A stretch of 64,000 bases of DNA from Romboutsia maritimum (GTDB lineage: Bacteria > Bacillota > Clostridia > Peptostreptococcales > Peptostreptococcaceae), in contig NZ_NOJZ02000012.1 in assembly GCF_002251085.2 (NCBI RefSeq), positions 1 through 64,000 of the forward strand, read 5' to 3'. Shown here piece after piece: positions 40,141 through 49,388 of the stretch. Numbering within the stretch: the stretch's first letter is position 1; each line of letters begins with the position of its first letter. Position numbers and translations under genes: made by a program. Below the pieces are notes generated by a model, which did no database searches, had not been told where the DNA came from, and saw only the letters and a list, made by a program, of their open reading frames with translations.

Positions 40141-40938
40141 ATGCTAAAATATTGTTCAGTAGGAAGTGGAAGTAGTGGAAATTGTCATTATGTAGGCTAT
40201 AAAGATACTAATATATTAGTTGATGCAGGCCTTAGCGGAAAAAGAATAACTACAGGACTTAAAGATATAGATATAGATATAAAGACTATAAAAGGAATAT
40301 TCATAACTCATGAACATTCAGATCATATAAAAGGTGCAGGAATTATATCAAGAAAGTTTAATATACCTATATTTGCCAATATAAAAACATGGTGCTCAAT
40401 GAAAGATAAATTAGGCGATATTAAAGATCATAATATGAAAGTATTCGAAAATGATAAGACATATTCATTAGGTGATGTAATAATAAAACCATTTTCAATA
40501 GAGCATGATGCAGCGGATGCAGTTGGGTATAATTTATATTCAGAAAACGATGAAAAAATTTCAATAGCAACAGATATAGGGTGTGTTACAGATAACATTA
40601 GAAAGCATTTATATAAATCAAAATTAGTAGTATTAGAGTCAAATTATGATCCTAATATGTTAATGATGGGGTCTTATCCGTATTCATTAAAGCGAAGAGT
40701 AATGTCTGATACAGGGCATTTATCTAATGAAGATGCAGCAAAGTTTTGTGTGGAACTTATAAATAAAGGAACAGAATCTATATTATTGGCTCATTTAAGC
40801 AAAGAAAATAATTTTCCTGAGTTAGCTTATGAAACGTCTAAGGGAATATTAACAGAAAATGATATAATAGTAGGACAAGATGTGAAGCTTGATGTTTTAT
40901 CAAGGGATGAAGTTTCAAACGTGTATATTGCAAAATAA
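40141..40938 (+). CDS. MBL-fold hydrolase WalJ/YycJ
   Basis: 265 residues from ATG 40141; earlier ATG 40114 lies on a TATAAT promoter element and ATG 40138 is too close to AGGTGG. The metallo-beta-lactamase fold starts CSVGSGSSGNCHYVG, with the metal motif THEHSDHIKG (about residues 57-66), DTGHLSNEDA and AHLSKENN later. Family members relate to cell-wall/DNA-repair phenotypes and may be nucleases. Usually next to walRK; here that operon is absent and rlmH follows by 12 nt. Confidence 0.9.
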   Translation: MLKYCSVGSGSSGNCHYVGYKDTNILVDAGLSGKRITTGLKDIDIDIKTIKGIFITHEHSDHIKGAGIISRKFNIPIFANIKTWCSMKDKLGDIKDHNMKVFENDKTYSLGDVIIKPFSIEHDAADAVGYNLYSENDEKISIATDIGCVTDNIRKHLYKSKLVVLESNYDPNMLMMGSYPYSLKRRVMSDTGHLSNEDAAKFCVELINKGTESILLAHLSKENNFPELAYETSKGILTENDIIVGQDVKLDVLSRDEVSNVYIAK

Positions 40939-40950
40939 GGAGAATTTTTT

Positions 40951-41430
40951 ATGAATATAAATATAGTTTGTGTTGGAAAGATAAAAGAAAAATATTTAAA
41001 GTTAGGAATAGATGAATTTAAAAAAAGATTGTCTAAATACTGTAAATTAGAAATTATAGAATTGGATGATGAAAAAGCTCCTGAGAATTTAAGTTCTAAG
41101 GAACTTGATATGATAAAAGATAAAGAAGGTAAAAAGATACTTAGCAAGGTAAAGGGGAACAGTTATGTTATAGCCTTAGCTATAGATGGTAAAAATTTAT
41201 CTTCAGAAGAGTTTGCTTCTACTATGAGTAATTTAGGTGTTAGAGGAAAAAGTCATATAACATTTATTATAGGTGGATCGTTGGGGCTTTCTGATGAGGT
41301 TTTAGCAAGGGCAGATTATAAGTTATCTTTTTCTAAGATGACTTTCCCTCATCAGTTAATGAGATTGATATTATTAGAGCAGGTTTATAGAGCTTATAGA
41401 ATAAATAATGGAGAACCGTATCACAAGTAA
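40951..41430 (+). CDS. rlmH: 23S rRNA (pseudouridine-1915-N3)-methyltransferase RlmH
   Basis: 159 residues, SPOUT fold. The knot signature is [13 protein letters not shown]...[13 protein letters not shown] with the C-terminal [23 protein letters not shown]. It methylates m3-pseudouridine 1915. The end of this gene (PYHK plus stop) is the attachment site for SCC elements in Staphylococcus (orfX). Here the same 3' end is repeated twice downstream, and conserved gene order stops exactly here. Confidence 0.97.
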   Translation: MNINIVCVGKIKEKYLKLGIDEFKKRLSKYCKLEIIELDDEKAPENLSSKELDMIKDKEGKKILSKVKGNSYVIALAIDGKNLSSEEFASTMSNLGVRGKSHITFIIGGSLGLSDEVLARADYKLSFSKMTFPHQLMRLILLEQVYRAYRINNGEPYHK

Positions 41431-41446
41431 GGGATACGGTTTTTTA
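41410..41446 (+). repeat. rlmH 3'-end repeat, copy A (terminator, candidate attB/attL)
   Basis: GAACCGTATCACAAGTAAGG, i.e. the last RlmH codons and stop, then GATACGGTTTTTT. The arms AACCGTATC / GATACGGTT form a terminator hairpin with loop ACAAGTAAG-like. Copy B (55719) matches 24 of the first 27 nt. Copy C (57771) matches about 31 of 35 nt, including a perfect 15-nt core CGTATCACAAGTAAG. All copies are in the same orientation. Confidence 0.85.
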
Positions 41447-41503
41447 TAAACTATTATAAACAGCAAAAACTATAACTAAGCTAGAATTTAATAAGATATT
41501 TAG

Positions 41504-41588
41504 TAAAGGAAGTTTAAATAAGATGAAGATCCTTCCTTTTTTCATATTCCTACACTTAATTGTACTTGTTTTAAATTTGTAATATAAT
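41504..41588 (+). promoter_or_regulatory. terminator-promoter cassette, copy 1
   Basis: A hairpin (AAAGGAAG ... CTTCCTTTTTT, 41504-41542) is followed by TTGTAC (41560-41565) and TATAAT (41583-41588) with a 17-nt spacer. The same hairpin and promoter spacing recur at 54630-54716 before the pentapeptide gene, with shared blocks TTAATTGTA and GTAATATAAT. It should drive the YcxB-like gene. Confidence 0.7.
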
Positions 41589-41625
41589 TAAGAAAAAATT
41601 TTAAATAGGAAGATGGGGAGCATTA

Positions 41626-42138
41626 ATGAAAATGAATTTTGAAATAACAAAAGATGACTATATAAATTTTAATTTACATCATTTAGAAAATTCTAAATCA
41701 CAGAAAAATACATTTAACATTCTTAGATATGTTATACCTATAATATTTTCTATACTAATATACTTTATAGGAACAGGTATACTTAATCAGCAAAGTATAT
41801 ATTGGATTATAGTAGCTATAATTTTTTCGATTATTTGGATTTTGACATACCCCAAACAATATAAAAAATTGATAGCTAAACAAACTGATAAAATTTTAAG
41901 TGAAGGCGATAATTCCTCTATATTTGGAAGTAAGAGTTTAGAAATTGTTGATGGAACAATAGTAGTAAAAGGAGACTTTACATCAGAAACAGTATCATTA
42001 GAAAGTATCAAAGATATAAAAGTTTACGAAGATATGATTCTTATATATATAAGTGGATTTGTAGCTCATATAATTCCAAGAAGGTACTTAGACAAAGAGA
42101 CGGAGAAAGAGTTTATAAAAGAGCTTAAAAATAGTTGA
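41626..42138 (+). CDS. YcxB-like family membrane protein
   Basis: 170 residues. Two adjacent membrane helices (residues about 33-52 and 58-75) are followed by a C-terminal PH-like beta domain (SLEIVDGTIVVKGDFTSETVSLESIKDIKVYEDMILIYIS, about 104-143). This matches the YcxB-like family, of unknown role. AGATGGGGAG precedes the ATG. First gene after rlmH in the accessory block, driven by cassette copy 1. Confidence 0.8.
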   Translation: MKMNFEITKDDYINFNLHHLENSKSQKNTFNILRYVIPIIFSILIYFIGTGILNQQSIYWIIVAIIFSIIWILTYPKQYKKLIAKQTDKILSEGDNSSIFGSKSLEIVDGTIVVKGDFTSETVSLESIKDIKVYEDMILIYISGFVAHIIPRRYLDKETEKEFIKELKNS

Positions 42139-42212
42139 TATTTTTCAACAAAAAAATACGCGCTCCGTTGGAGGAGTAACGGAGAATGGCTAAAAAATAT
42201 ATTATATGAATT

Positions 42213-42246
42213 GACAGTATCTATTATTAAAAGATACTGTTTTTAA
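42213..42246 (+). terminator. terminator after the YcxB-like gene
   Basis: Perfect stem ACAGTATCT / AGATACTGT, 9-nt loop, then TTTT. A second, T-less hairpin (CTCCGTT / AACGGAG, 42163-42184) lies between it and the gene. Confidence 0.8.
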
Positions 42247-42399
42247 TTTGATAGATAAAATTTATTATGATGAACTAATTAAATTTTGATATTATAGATA
42301 TTATTACTATTAAAAAAATAATTATCATAAATGTTTTTGTTATTAAGACGGATATATATATTATTGGAAAATTATATATCAGGAGGTAAAAAACAACAG

Positions 42400-44757
42400 A
42401 TGAATAAAAGACGAATATCTATAATTTCTAATGATACAAAATTTTTTTTAAAGATAGCCAATGAATTTAATAATAAATATTATAAATTAATGATATGTGA
42501 AAATATAAATAACGTTATCAACATAGATTTAGATTTACTATTGATAGATACTAATATAGGATATGAGGAATCTATATATGCTATAAAGAAAATAAGAAAT
42601 AAATTTTTACAAGGACAAGTAGGTATAATATTATGTATAGATAAAATTGACATTGGAAATTTAAACGAATATATAGAAGTAGGCGCAGATGATTACTTAT
42701 TAAATCCATTCACAACAGAAGAACTCTATATAAGAGTTACTAATCAAATCAGATTAATGAATGCTGAAAAAAAATCTAATATGAAAGATATACAATTTAA
42801 TGCATTATTAAATAATACTCCATATATGTCTTGGTTTAAAGATAAAGATAGTAATTATATTAAAGTAAATAATGACCTCATGGTACATAGTGGGAAAACA
42901 ATGGAGCAGATAAAAGGCAGAGGTGATCAATATGTATGGAATGGAAATATAGGGGATAAATGTAGAGAATATGATTTAGAAGTTATGAATAAAAGAAAAC
43001 AAGTAGTTTTTGATGAAGTTATTATAGGAAAAAAGGGATACAGAGAATTTAATATATATAAAGCACCTGTGATAGATGAGCGTGATGAAGTCATAGGTAC
43101 TATTGGAGTTGCTAGAGATATTACTGAATTAAAAAATAAAGATGCAAAACTGCAAATCTTTATGGATAATTTACCTTTTCCAGTATGGCTAAGTGATATA
43201 AATGGAGTACATATAAATGGAAATAAACAGTTTACACAATATTTTAATATAAATATTGATGAACCAATAAATCAAACCTCTAAAAAATTCTTTTTAGAAA
43301 AGTATGTAAAAGGAATTTATAAAAAAAATGAAGAAGTAATTAAAAGAAGAGAACCTATGAAGTTTGAGGAATATTTAGAAACTAATAAAGGTAGAAGAGC
43401 AGTAGAAATTTATAAGACACCTGTATTTGATATAGGCAAGGAAGTCATAGGTATTACAAGTGCTCTTATAGATGTTACAGAGATTAAAGAAGCAGAAAGA
43501 GAAATAAAAAAGCAAGCTTTTACAGATTCACTTACTCAAATATCAAATAGAAGAGCCTTATATAATTATATGGAGAAAGAAACTGATTATAGTAAGATAG
43601 GTATGATGTATGTAGACATTGATAATTTTAAAGATATTAATGATTATTATGGACATGATTTTGGAGATGAAGTTATTATATCTCTATCAAATAGGCTTAG
43701 AGAAATTTGCAAGGATAATTTTTTATGTCGTTTAGGTGGAGATGAATTTTTAATTGTTTTTAAAAACATAGAAAATGTAGATATCATATGTGATAAAGCG
43801 AAAGAAATATTAGAAAAAGCATATGTACAAAAAAATAATAACAATTATGAATTTTCTCTTAGTATAGGAATTGCAATGGGAGATTGTACAGTTAATATTG
43901 ATAGGTTACTTATGAAAGTAGATATAGCAATGTATAAAGCTAAAGAATTGGGCAAAAACAAATTTATGATATACACTAAAGAGTTGGAAGATGAAAAGAA
44001 TTTAAAATTAAGTATAGAAAAAGACTTAGGAAATGCTATAGAAAAAAATGAAGTAAAATTATTTTATCAGCCACAATATACAGTAGATAAGAAACTAAAA
44101 GGTTTTGAAGCTTTATTTAGATGGAAAAATGATAAATATAAAAATATTCCAGTTATTAAAATAATAGAGATAATGGAAAATAGTAATTTAATAATAGATA
44201 TGGGATATTATATAATACGTGAAGCATGTAAATTTGCTGAAAAAATAAATGAAAATGCAAAAGAGAAAATTATAGTTTCTGTTAATATATCACCAGTTCA
44301 AATAATGGACAAGGATTTTGTGGCAAAGATAAAATCAATATTAAAGGAAACGGGTGTATGTATAGATTGTCTTGGAATAGAAATAACAGAAACAGTATTA
44401 CTTAAAAATATAGAGGAAAATATAAAAAAAATTAAAGAGCTAAAAGATATCGGAATAATAATTAGCTTAGATGATTTTGGAACAGGTTATTCATCACTTA
44501 ATTATATTGTAAAACTTCCTTTATCTATAATAAAAATAGATAGAAGTTTTATTAATGGTATGGATTTACAAGATGAATATACAAAAATTTTAAGACTAAT
44601 CATTGAATCAGCACATTCATTAAATTTACCAATAGTGGCTGAAGGCGTTGAAACTGAAGAACAATTAGATAAATTAAAGCATATGAATGTGGATTACATT
44701 CAAGGATATTTATTCTCTAAGCCATTAGAAGAAGAAGATGCATTGAAGTTGTTGTAG
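42400..44757 (+). CDS. REC-PAS-PAS-GGDEF-EAL signalling protein
   Basis: 785 residues from ATG 42400 (AGGAGGT upstream). The receiver-like domain (about 1-120) has LLLIDTNIG, but the usual C-terminal Lys-Pro pair reads LLNPF, so phosphorelay may be impaired. Two PAS domains follow (about 128-250 and 255-370). The cyclase domain has an intact GGDEF at 446-450. The EAL domain has EALFRW at 570, QPQ before it and DDFGTGYSSL near the end. Both c-di-GMP making and breaking look possible. Lies inside the rlmH-repeat block. Confidence 0.92.
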   Translation: MNKRRISIISNDTKFFLKIANEFNNKYYKLMICENINNVINIDLDLLLIDTNIGYEESIYAIKKIRNKFLQGQVGIILCIDKIDIGNLNEYIEVGADDYLLNPFTTEELYIRVTNQIRLMNAEKKSNMKDIQFNALLNNTPYMSWFKDKDSNYIKVNNDLMVHSGKTMEQIKGRGDQYVWNGNIGDKCREYDLEVMNKRKQVVFDEVIIGKKGYREFNIYKAPVIDERDEVIGTIGVARDITELKNKDAKLQIFMDNLPFPVWLSDINGVHINGNKQFTQYFNINIDEPINQTSKKFFLEKYVKGIYKKNEEVIKRREPMKFEEYLETNKGRRAVEIYKTPVFDIGKEVIGITSALIDVTEIKEAEREIKKQAFTDSLTQISNRRALYNYMEKETDYSKIGMMYVDIDNFKDINDYYGHDFGDEVIISLSNRLREICKDNFLCRLGGDEFLIVFKNIENVDIICDKAKEILEKAYVQKNNNNYEFSLSIGIAMGDCTVNIDRLLMKVDIAMYKAKELGKNKFMIYTKELEDEKNLKLSIEKDLGNAIEKNEVKLFYQPQYTVDKKLKGFEALFRWKNDKYKNIPVIKIIEIMENSNLIIDMGYYIIREACKFAEKINENAKEKIIVSVNISPVQIMDKDFVAKIKSILKETGVCIDCLGIEITETVLLKNIEENIKKIKELKDIGIIISLDDFGTGYSSLNYIVKLPLSIIKIDRSFINGMDLQDEYTKILRLIIESAHSLNLPIVAEGVETEEQLDKLKHMNVDYIQGYLFSKPLEEEDALKLL

Positions 44758-44945
44758 GGCTATCGGATTAAGTAAATAAAAATTAAATTTGAGAAATTAG
44801 CACTAATATTTGTAAGATGGAGTTCTTTTTTCTTTGAATTTAGTGAAAAGTTCACAAATAATCCAGAGAGAGATATTAGCACAATAAGTAACGGAGTGTA
44901 GTTTTATATATTAAAATTGACTTTGGTGGAATATGATGGTTATGT

Positions 44946-45092
44946 TTATAAAATACTTTGATGGGGATACACTTTAGGAGGACAAAAAATGGCATCCACA
45001 CAATCCATAGGTACATCTGTTAAATAGCTTGGGATTGCTTCAAAATCACCTAAAGTAAATGTAATCCAGCCACAATCTGGTTTTGAAAACAT
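44946..45092 (-). pseudogene. short, probably truncated gene Y in the decayed patch
   Basis: 48 codons on the minus strand. A good ribosome site (GGAGGA at about 45099-45105) precedes ATG 45092. The protein starts MFSKPDCGWITFTLGDF, continues ...SYLTDVPMDCVDAIF and then ends after HQSIL. The start looks like a real, longer protein that has lost its tail. Family not identified with confidence. It lies just after a second damaged minus-strand frame. Confidence 0.5.
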
Positions 45093-45131
45093 AAATTTAT
45101 CCTCCAATAAATAGTAATTATAAAAATTATT

Positions 45132-45330
45132 TTAGACGGAAGGTTGAATTAGTAACGTTGCCAAAACTATAAGAATAGAAAATAATATATTTATAGCTGA
45201 GAATACGATTAATGGCCAATTAATAATTTTTTTCCTCAAGAACTTCTTCTTCTATAACATCATCTTTATTATAGGATTGTTCTTTTCTAATTGTTTTAAC
45301 AAAAATACAGTATATTCTCAAGAACAACTA
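45132..45330 (-). pseudogene. frameshifted membrane-protein remnant (gene X)
   Basis: Two minus-strand frames join across an A7 run near 45225-45235. The upstream part reads KEQSYNKDDVIEEEVLEE; the downstream part, in another frame, reads KKIINWPLIVFSAINILF... and ends at 45132 after one membrane helix. A one-base slip explains the break. Upstream of about 45312 the frame is lost at the transposase remnant. Original function unknown. Confidence 0.4.
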
Positions 45331-45444
45331 AATGAGATTGCATCTAAATGGAATTCTATTCCTAGAAGATCATTAGATTATCAAACATCAAATGAGGTTA
45401 TGAAAAAAGCAACTGGATTTAAAAGTCTACTTCCAGTTGCTTAG
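45310..45444 (+). pseudogene. IS30-type transposase C-terminal remnant
   Basis: About 45 codons without a start: YSQEQLNEIASKWNSIPRRS then LDYQTSNEVMKKATG. This matches the pattern EEL..IA..LNNRPRK.L.(F/Y)KTP.EV at the end of IS30-family transposases, which copy and paste mobile elements. Everything upstream is missing. A hairpin AAGCAACTGG / CCAGTTGCTT (45407-45442) overlaps the end. Confidence 0.5.
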
Positions 45445-45488
45445 TTAATCATAAGTAATTTGTCTGATTTAAATTGACAATTCAGGTA

Positions 45489-46409
45489 TTAAAAAAATTG
45501 ACGATGTTCTATATCATTAAGCTTAAAAATTTCATCTACTAAATTCATTTGATAAGAACTTACCTTAATAAATTGGCTATAGGATGAAACTTTAAAAGAA
45601 TTAGATGAAGAATTTTTCTTAAATTTCAATTCGATAGAGTAAACAACTTTGTTTTTAGAATGTTGTTTAACCCATCTATATCCAGCTATATTATTCCAAG
45701 GAATAAAAGATTGAAAAGTAAGAATACCATCAGGATATACAATATTATTTTGAACTTTAGGGCTTAAACAAGAAAATATAATAATCATAATTAAGTACAT
45801 TGTTAAAAGAGGCACAGTCTCTAAAGTTTCGTATAATATTTTATTTTTTGGTATAGTATTAAGTTCTGTAAAATATACTATTATATTTAGTAAAAATGAA
45901 ATTATAAATAGCCACTTAAAAGGCTTTAATATATTTTCATACCAAGCAGATTCTTTATATGATTGAATATAAAAAATAGGATTTTCTTTGGCTAGTTTTA
46001 TATCTTTCCTATATGTTTTGATAAGAGTAATAAGAAATGGAATATAACAAATAAGAAAAATCATACATATAAAAATATCTGAAAAAGCATAAATATTATT
46101 CATATAACCATAAATATTAATTGATAAAAATATAACCATACATGAAACAATTAAACCAACTACAAATAATCTTTTATTACCAGAAATATTGTCTTTAAAA
46201 TTTGAACTTAAAGTATCAGGATCTCCCATTTGCCTTAATGCATTTGATGTTGCATCTTCAATAGTCATACCATCAGTTGTATACTCATCAATATAACTAT
46301 CAATATGATCTTTAAGCTCATCTCGTATATCTTTTGCTCGTTCTTCAGTTGAAACAAATCTGCATACAGATTGTAAAAAATTCTCTATAGGATTTCTTTT
46401 TTTAGTCAT
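45489..46409 (-). CDS. membrane protein with permease-prefix/DUF1700-like domain
   Basis: 306 residues from ATG 46409; an upstream ATG at 46418 is too near the ribosome site. The N-terminal helical domain (residues 1-80, EERAKDIRDELKDHIDSYIDEY, DATSNALRQMGDPDTLSSNF) is of the type paired with PadR regulators. Four to six membrane helices follow (about 85-230), then a PH-like C-terminal domain (PDGILTFQSFIPWNNIAGYRW). Function unknown; the pair usually controls envelope or transport stress. Overlaps the padR stop region. Confidence 0.8.
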   Translation of the reverse strand: MTKKRNPIENFLQSVCRFVSTEERAKDIRDELKDHIDSYIDEYTTDGMTIEDATSNALRQMGDPDTLSSNFKDNISGNKRLFVVGLIVSCMVIFLSINIYGYMNNIYAFSDIFICMIFLICYIPFLITLIKTYRKDIKLAKENPIFYIQSYKESAWYENILKPFKWLFIISFLLNIIVYFTELNTIPKNKILYETLETVPLLTMYLIMIIIFSCLSPKVQNNIVYPDGILTFQSFIPWNNIAGYRWVKQHSKNKVVYSIELKFKKNSSSNSFKVSSYSQFIKVSSYQMNLVDEIFKLNDIEHRQFF

Positions 46410-46414
46410 TATAA

Positions 46415-46741
46415 TCATTCCCCCAATACAAAGTCCATTGTTTTACTAAACAGTTTCCACTCATTTTCTCTAACTTCCAGTTCTTTAAGACCTTTTGTTG
46501 TAATTTTATAGTATTTCCTACGTCTACCGTTTTCTACATCCCAAAAAGATTCGATAAACTTGTTTTTTTCAAGGTCATGTAAAATAGGATATAAAGTTCC
46601 TTCCTTGAAAAAAAACACCCCATTTGATTTATTTTCGATTTTTTTTATCATACCATATCCATAAAGAGGTTCTTCTTTTAGTGTATTTAAGATAATGGTA
46701 ACAGTACTTCCTTTTATAAGTTCTTTATTTATAACTAACAC
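46415..46741 (-). CDS. PadR family transcriptional regulator
   Basis: 108 residues, GTG start. Winged-helix PadR signature: ILNTLKEEPLYGYGMIKKIE (about residues 17-36), FKEGTLYPILHDLEKNKFIES (45-65) and NGRRRKYYKITTKGLKEL. Usually a repressor of its own operon and of the neighbouring membrane gene. Divergent from the AraC gene across a 310-bp gap that holds an AT-rich TATTATGAATAAAGTATATT region, but no operator could be fixed. Confidence 0.88.
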   Translation of the reverse strand: MLVINKELIKGSTVTIILNTLKEEPLYGYGMIKKIENKSNGVFFFKEGTLYPILHDLEKNKFIESFWDVENGRRRKYYKITTKGLKELEVRENEWKLFSKTMDFVLGE

Positions 46742-47051
46742 CTCGGATTCCTATGTATTATGAATAAAGTATATTATTTATTGTTAAAAAAATCAAGTGC
46801 AAACTTAAAATTAGTATGTGATAAAAATTCACTGACTTCTTCATAAAATAATATTTACAACTAATAAATTAAAATATAAAAAATAATAGAAATACTTCAA
46901 AAATCTTATGAAAAAAATATAAATTAATAAAACTTCTTGAAAAGAGTATAAAAAATATATATTGTGCTAATTCTGAACTTGTGTTATGCATAAAATGTGT
47001 GGGTAATATAAAATAATTACAGGGGTTATATTTGCAATATGGAGGAAAATA
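46742..47051. other. divergent padR / araC intergenic region
   Basis: 310 bp, very AT-rich, between outward-facing regulator genes. It should contain both promoters, but I cannot assign -35/-10 pairs with confidence. No gene or RNA recognised. Confidence 0.5.
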
Positions 47052-48038
47052 ATGATAGAAAAATTATATGGTGAAATAATTGAAACAGTAATAGATAATG
47101 AGAATGAGAAAATACTAAATATAGAAAATGATAGTGGCAGTGGGAAAATAGTAGTGTATAAGTTATTTGAAGGTATAAAGTTATTATATAATAACCTAAA
47201 TCTTGAATACTGTAGTGGAAGCTCTATTAAATTTCCAAATATTATAGAAATAAATCATTGTAAGTATGGAAGATATGAATGCGAATTGAAAAAAAATAAA
47301 TTTGAATACATATCTGAAGGAGATTTGGGAATTTATTTACTAGATAATAAAAAATATTCTAAAGCATTTTTTCCAAATAGACAATATTGTGGAATTAGCA
47401 TATTAATAGATATAGATAAAATAAAAAACTTTGATTTATTTAAAAGTTTTGGAGTAGATATAATTAGCATTTACGAAAAAGTAAAGAAAAATGATTTATG
47501 TAAAATAATAAGGGCTAATGAGCAATTAGATCATATCTTTTATGAAGTATACACATCGAATGAAGAAAATAAATTTTACTATATGAGAATAAAAATAATA
47601 GAGTTATTACTTTTTTTAGGGGAAATAGATTATAGTATTAAAAAAAATAAAAAGTATTTAACAAAATATCAAGTGCAAAAAACCAAGGATATAAAAGAGT
47701 TTATAATAAGCGATATAACAAAACATTATAAAATAGAAGAATTAGCACAATTATTTAACTTATCACAGACTACTATAAAAAATTGGTTTAAGGAAGTTTA
47801 TGGAATAGGTATTTATACATATTTAAAAAATTACAGATTACAAGAATCTGTTAGGTATTTAAAGGAAAGTGACTACTCAATACTTGAAATATCTAATATT
47901 ATAGGTTATTCAAATCCTTCAAAATTTTCATCTGCATTTAAACAAGAATATGGATACTCTCCAAAAGAATTTAAAAAACATATCCAAATGGATAAGTTGT
48001 GTCCTTTAAGAGTGGATAATGATTATCAAATGGATTAG
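47052..48038 (+). CDS. AraC family regulator (metallophore-sensor type)
   Basis: 328 residues. An N-terminal ligand-binding part (about 1-215; FPNRQYCGISILIDIDKI) is followed by two C-terminal AraC helix-turn-helix motifs (about 220-315; YKIEELAQLFNLSQTTIKNWFKEVYG, SNPSKFSSAFKQEYGYSPKEFKK). Layout recalls PchR/YbtA-type activators of siderophore uptake genes. The divergent position before an ECF/ABC operon suggests it activates that operon in response to its cargo. TGGAGG precedes the ATG. Confidence 0.85.
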   Translation: MIEKLYGEIIETVIDNENEKILNIENDSGSGKIVVYKLFEGIKLLYNNLNLEYCSGSSIKFPNIIEINHCKYGRYECELKKNKFEYISEGDLGIYLLDNKKYSKAFFPNRQYCGISILIDIDKIKNFDLFKSFGVDIISIYEKVKKNDLCKIIRANEQLDHIFYEVYTSNEENKFYYMRIKIIELLLFLGEIDYSIKKNKKYLTKYQVQKTKDIKEFIISDITKHYKIEELAQLFNLSQTTIKNWFKEVYGIGIYTYLKNYRLQESVRYLKESDYSILEISNIIGYSNPSKFSSAFKQEYGYSPKEFKKHIQMDKLCPLRVDNDYQMD

Positions 48039-48107
48039 TATTTTAAGTGAAAGTTGGTATTAATTAACTAATGTTATTTAAAACTTAAAATATTAAGGGG
48101 GATTAAA

Positions 48108-48704
48108 ATGGAGGAATCTAGCAAGAAACTAACAGTAAAAGACTTAGCAACAATAGGAATATTTTGCGCTATCATGGTTGTAGTTTTTATTGCATTTTCA
48201 ATGATTACAGGAGCATCACTTTTCTTTAACATGATATTAAATGCTGTATTTACAGCACTTATATTATCACCATTTTTCGTATATCTATGCATGAAGGTTG
48301 CAAAGCCTGGTATATGCTTTATATACAATGCAATACATGCAATTATGGCAGGATTACTTATGGGACCTTTTTTGATACCTTGGTTTATTGGAGGAGGAAT
48401 AATAGCAGAAGCTTTTATGATAGGTAATAAAACATACAAAAACATAAAAAGAGTTACTATAGCTTGGGTTATAACTTCTTTAGTTAGAGCAATGCATGGT
48501 ATGAGTGAGATATGGTTTTTCAAAGATGCATTTATAAAAAGTGGAGTATCACCTGAACAGGTAGCTGTACAAGCTCAGTATTATACTTCACCTAAATGGG
48601 TTTTAATAAGTTGTGGATTGACAGTTATGGCAGCTGTTTGTGGATGTATGCTAAGTAATAAGATAATGGAAAAATATTTTAAAAAGAGTGGAGCAATAAG
48701 ATAA
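48108..48704 (+). CDS. ECF transporter S component (MptD family)
   Basis: 198 residues, six likely membrane helices (from about residue 13). MptD-family features: KDLATIGIFCAIMVVVFIAF at the N terminus, FNAIHAIMAGLLMGPF-like core, and RAMHGMSEIWFF. As the S component it should bind the substrate, while EcfT and the EcfA fusion power transport. Substrate unknown; MptD-family members occur beside iron, haem or siderophore uptake genes. AAGGGGG precedes ATG. Confidence 0.85.
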   Translation: MEESSKKLTVKDLATIGIFCAIMVVVFIAFSMITGASLFFNMILNAVFTALILSPFFVYLCMKVAKPGICFIYNAIHAIMAGLLMGPFLIPWFIGGGIIAEAFMIGNKTYKNIKRVTIAWVITSLVRAMHGMSEIWFFKDAFIKSGVSPEQVAVQAQYYTSPKWVLISCGLTVMAAVCGCMLSNKIMEKYFKKSGAIR

Positions 48705-48708
48705 ACTT

Positions 48709-49386
48709 ATGAAACCAATGGAATTTGATTTTAGAACAAAATTATTAGTTCTTATTTTAAATATATATCTTGTATCAATAATTTCACGAGAGAGTCTTTT
48801 TAGATCTCTCATACTTTTTTTATCGATTTACTTAATTATACAAGGTAAAACAAAGCCACTTATAAAATGTTTAGTTTTATATGCCATATTAATTATACTA
48901 AGGTTAATTTCTAATGGAGAAGGAATAACTATTTTGCTTCCAGAGATGTTTTTATTTTTAGTAATAAGAATGATAGCTATTATAATGTCAGCTATACCTA
49001 TTTTAGGTATGCCACCTGGCGAAATAGTATCAGTATTAAAAAAACTTAAAGTTCCAAATTGTATAGGTCTACCTTTTATTTTTATGATTAGGTTTTTTCC
49101 TACTGTTAAGATGGAATTTAAAGAGGTTTTTGAATCCATTAGGTTAAGGAATATTGTAAGTATAAAAGAACCTGTAAAAGCATTAGAGTATACTTTTGTT
49201 CCTGTTATGATAAGGTCTACAAGAATAGCTGAAGAGCTAGCAGCAGCATCTGAAAGTAGAGGAATATCAAGACCAGGAATTCACACATCGAGGAGAAAAA
49301 TTAAATTATGCATTAAAGATTATATTTTAATGCTAATAGCTATAATTGCTTTTATAGTTTTGTTTATTTTAGAAAAGGGGTACTAA
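48709..49386 (+). CDS. ECF transporter transmembrane subunit EcfT
   Basis: 225 residues, several helices at both ends and the coupling region with ALEYTFVPVMIRSTRIAEELAAASESRGI (last part about residues 165-183), whose ESRGI is the EcfT motif that contacts the ATPases. It links the S component to the EcfA domains. Starts 4 nt after the S gene and ends 2 nt before the ATPase gene. Confidence 0.9.
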   Translation: MKPMEFDFRTKLLVLILNIYLVSIISRESLFRSLILFLSIYLIIQGKTKPLIKCLVLYAILIILRLISNGEGITILLPEMFLFLVIRMIAIIMSAIPILGMPPGEIVSVLKKLKVPNCIGLPFIFMIRFFPTVKMEFKEVFESIRLRNIVSIKEPVKALEYTFVPVMIRSTRIAEELAAASESRGISRPGIHTSRRKIKLCIKDYILMLIAIIAFIVLFILEKGY

Positions 49387-49388
49387 AT

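Larger units (their letters stand above)
44758..45488. other. decayed accessory stretch
   Basis: 730 bp without an intact gene between the GGDEF-EAL gene and the PadR-linked membrane gene. It holds the three remnants listed separately (gene Y, gene X, transposase end). The part 44758-44945 shows nothing recognisable. The mixed orientation and frameshift suggest repeated insertion and loss. Confidence 0.7.

Noticed and set aside
42140-42399. c-di-GMP riboswitch upstream of the GGDEF-EAL gene
   Set aside because: The hairpins there (CTCCGTT/AACGGAG and ACAGTATCT/AGATACTGT) lack the conserved GEMM core sequences.
48074-48523. Minus-strand 149-residue frame opposite the ECF S component
   Set aside because: The plus-strand gene has a ribosome site, operon fit and family match; the reverse frame has none.
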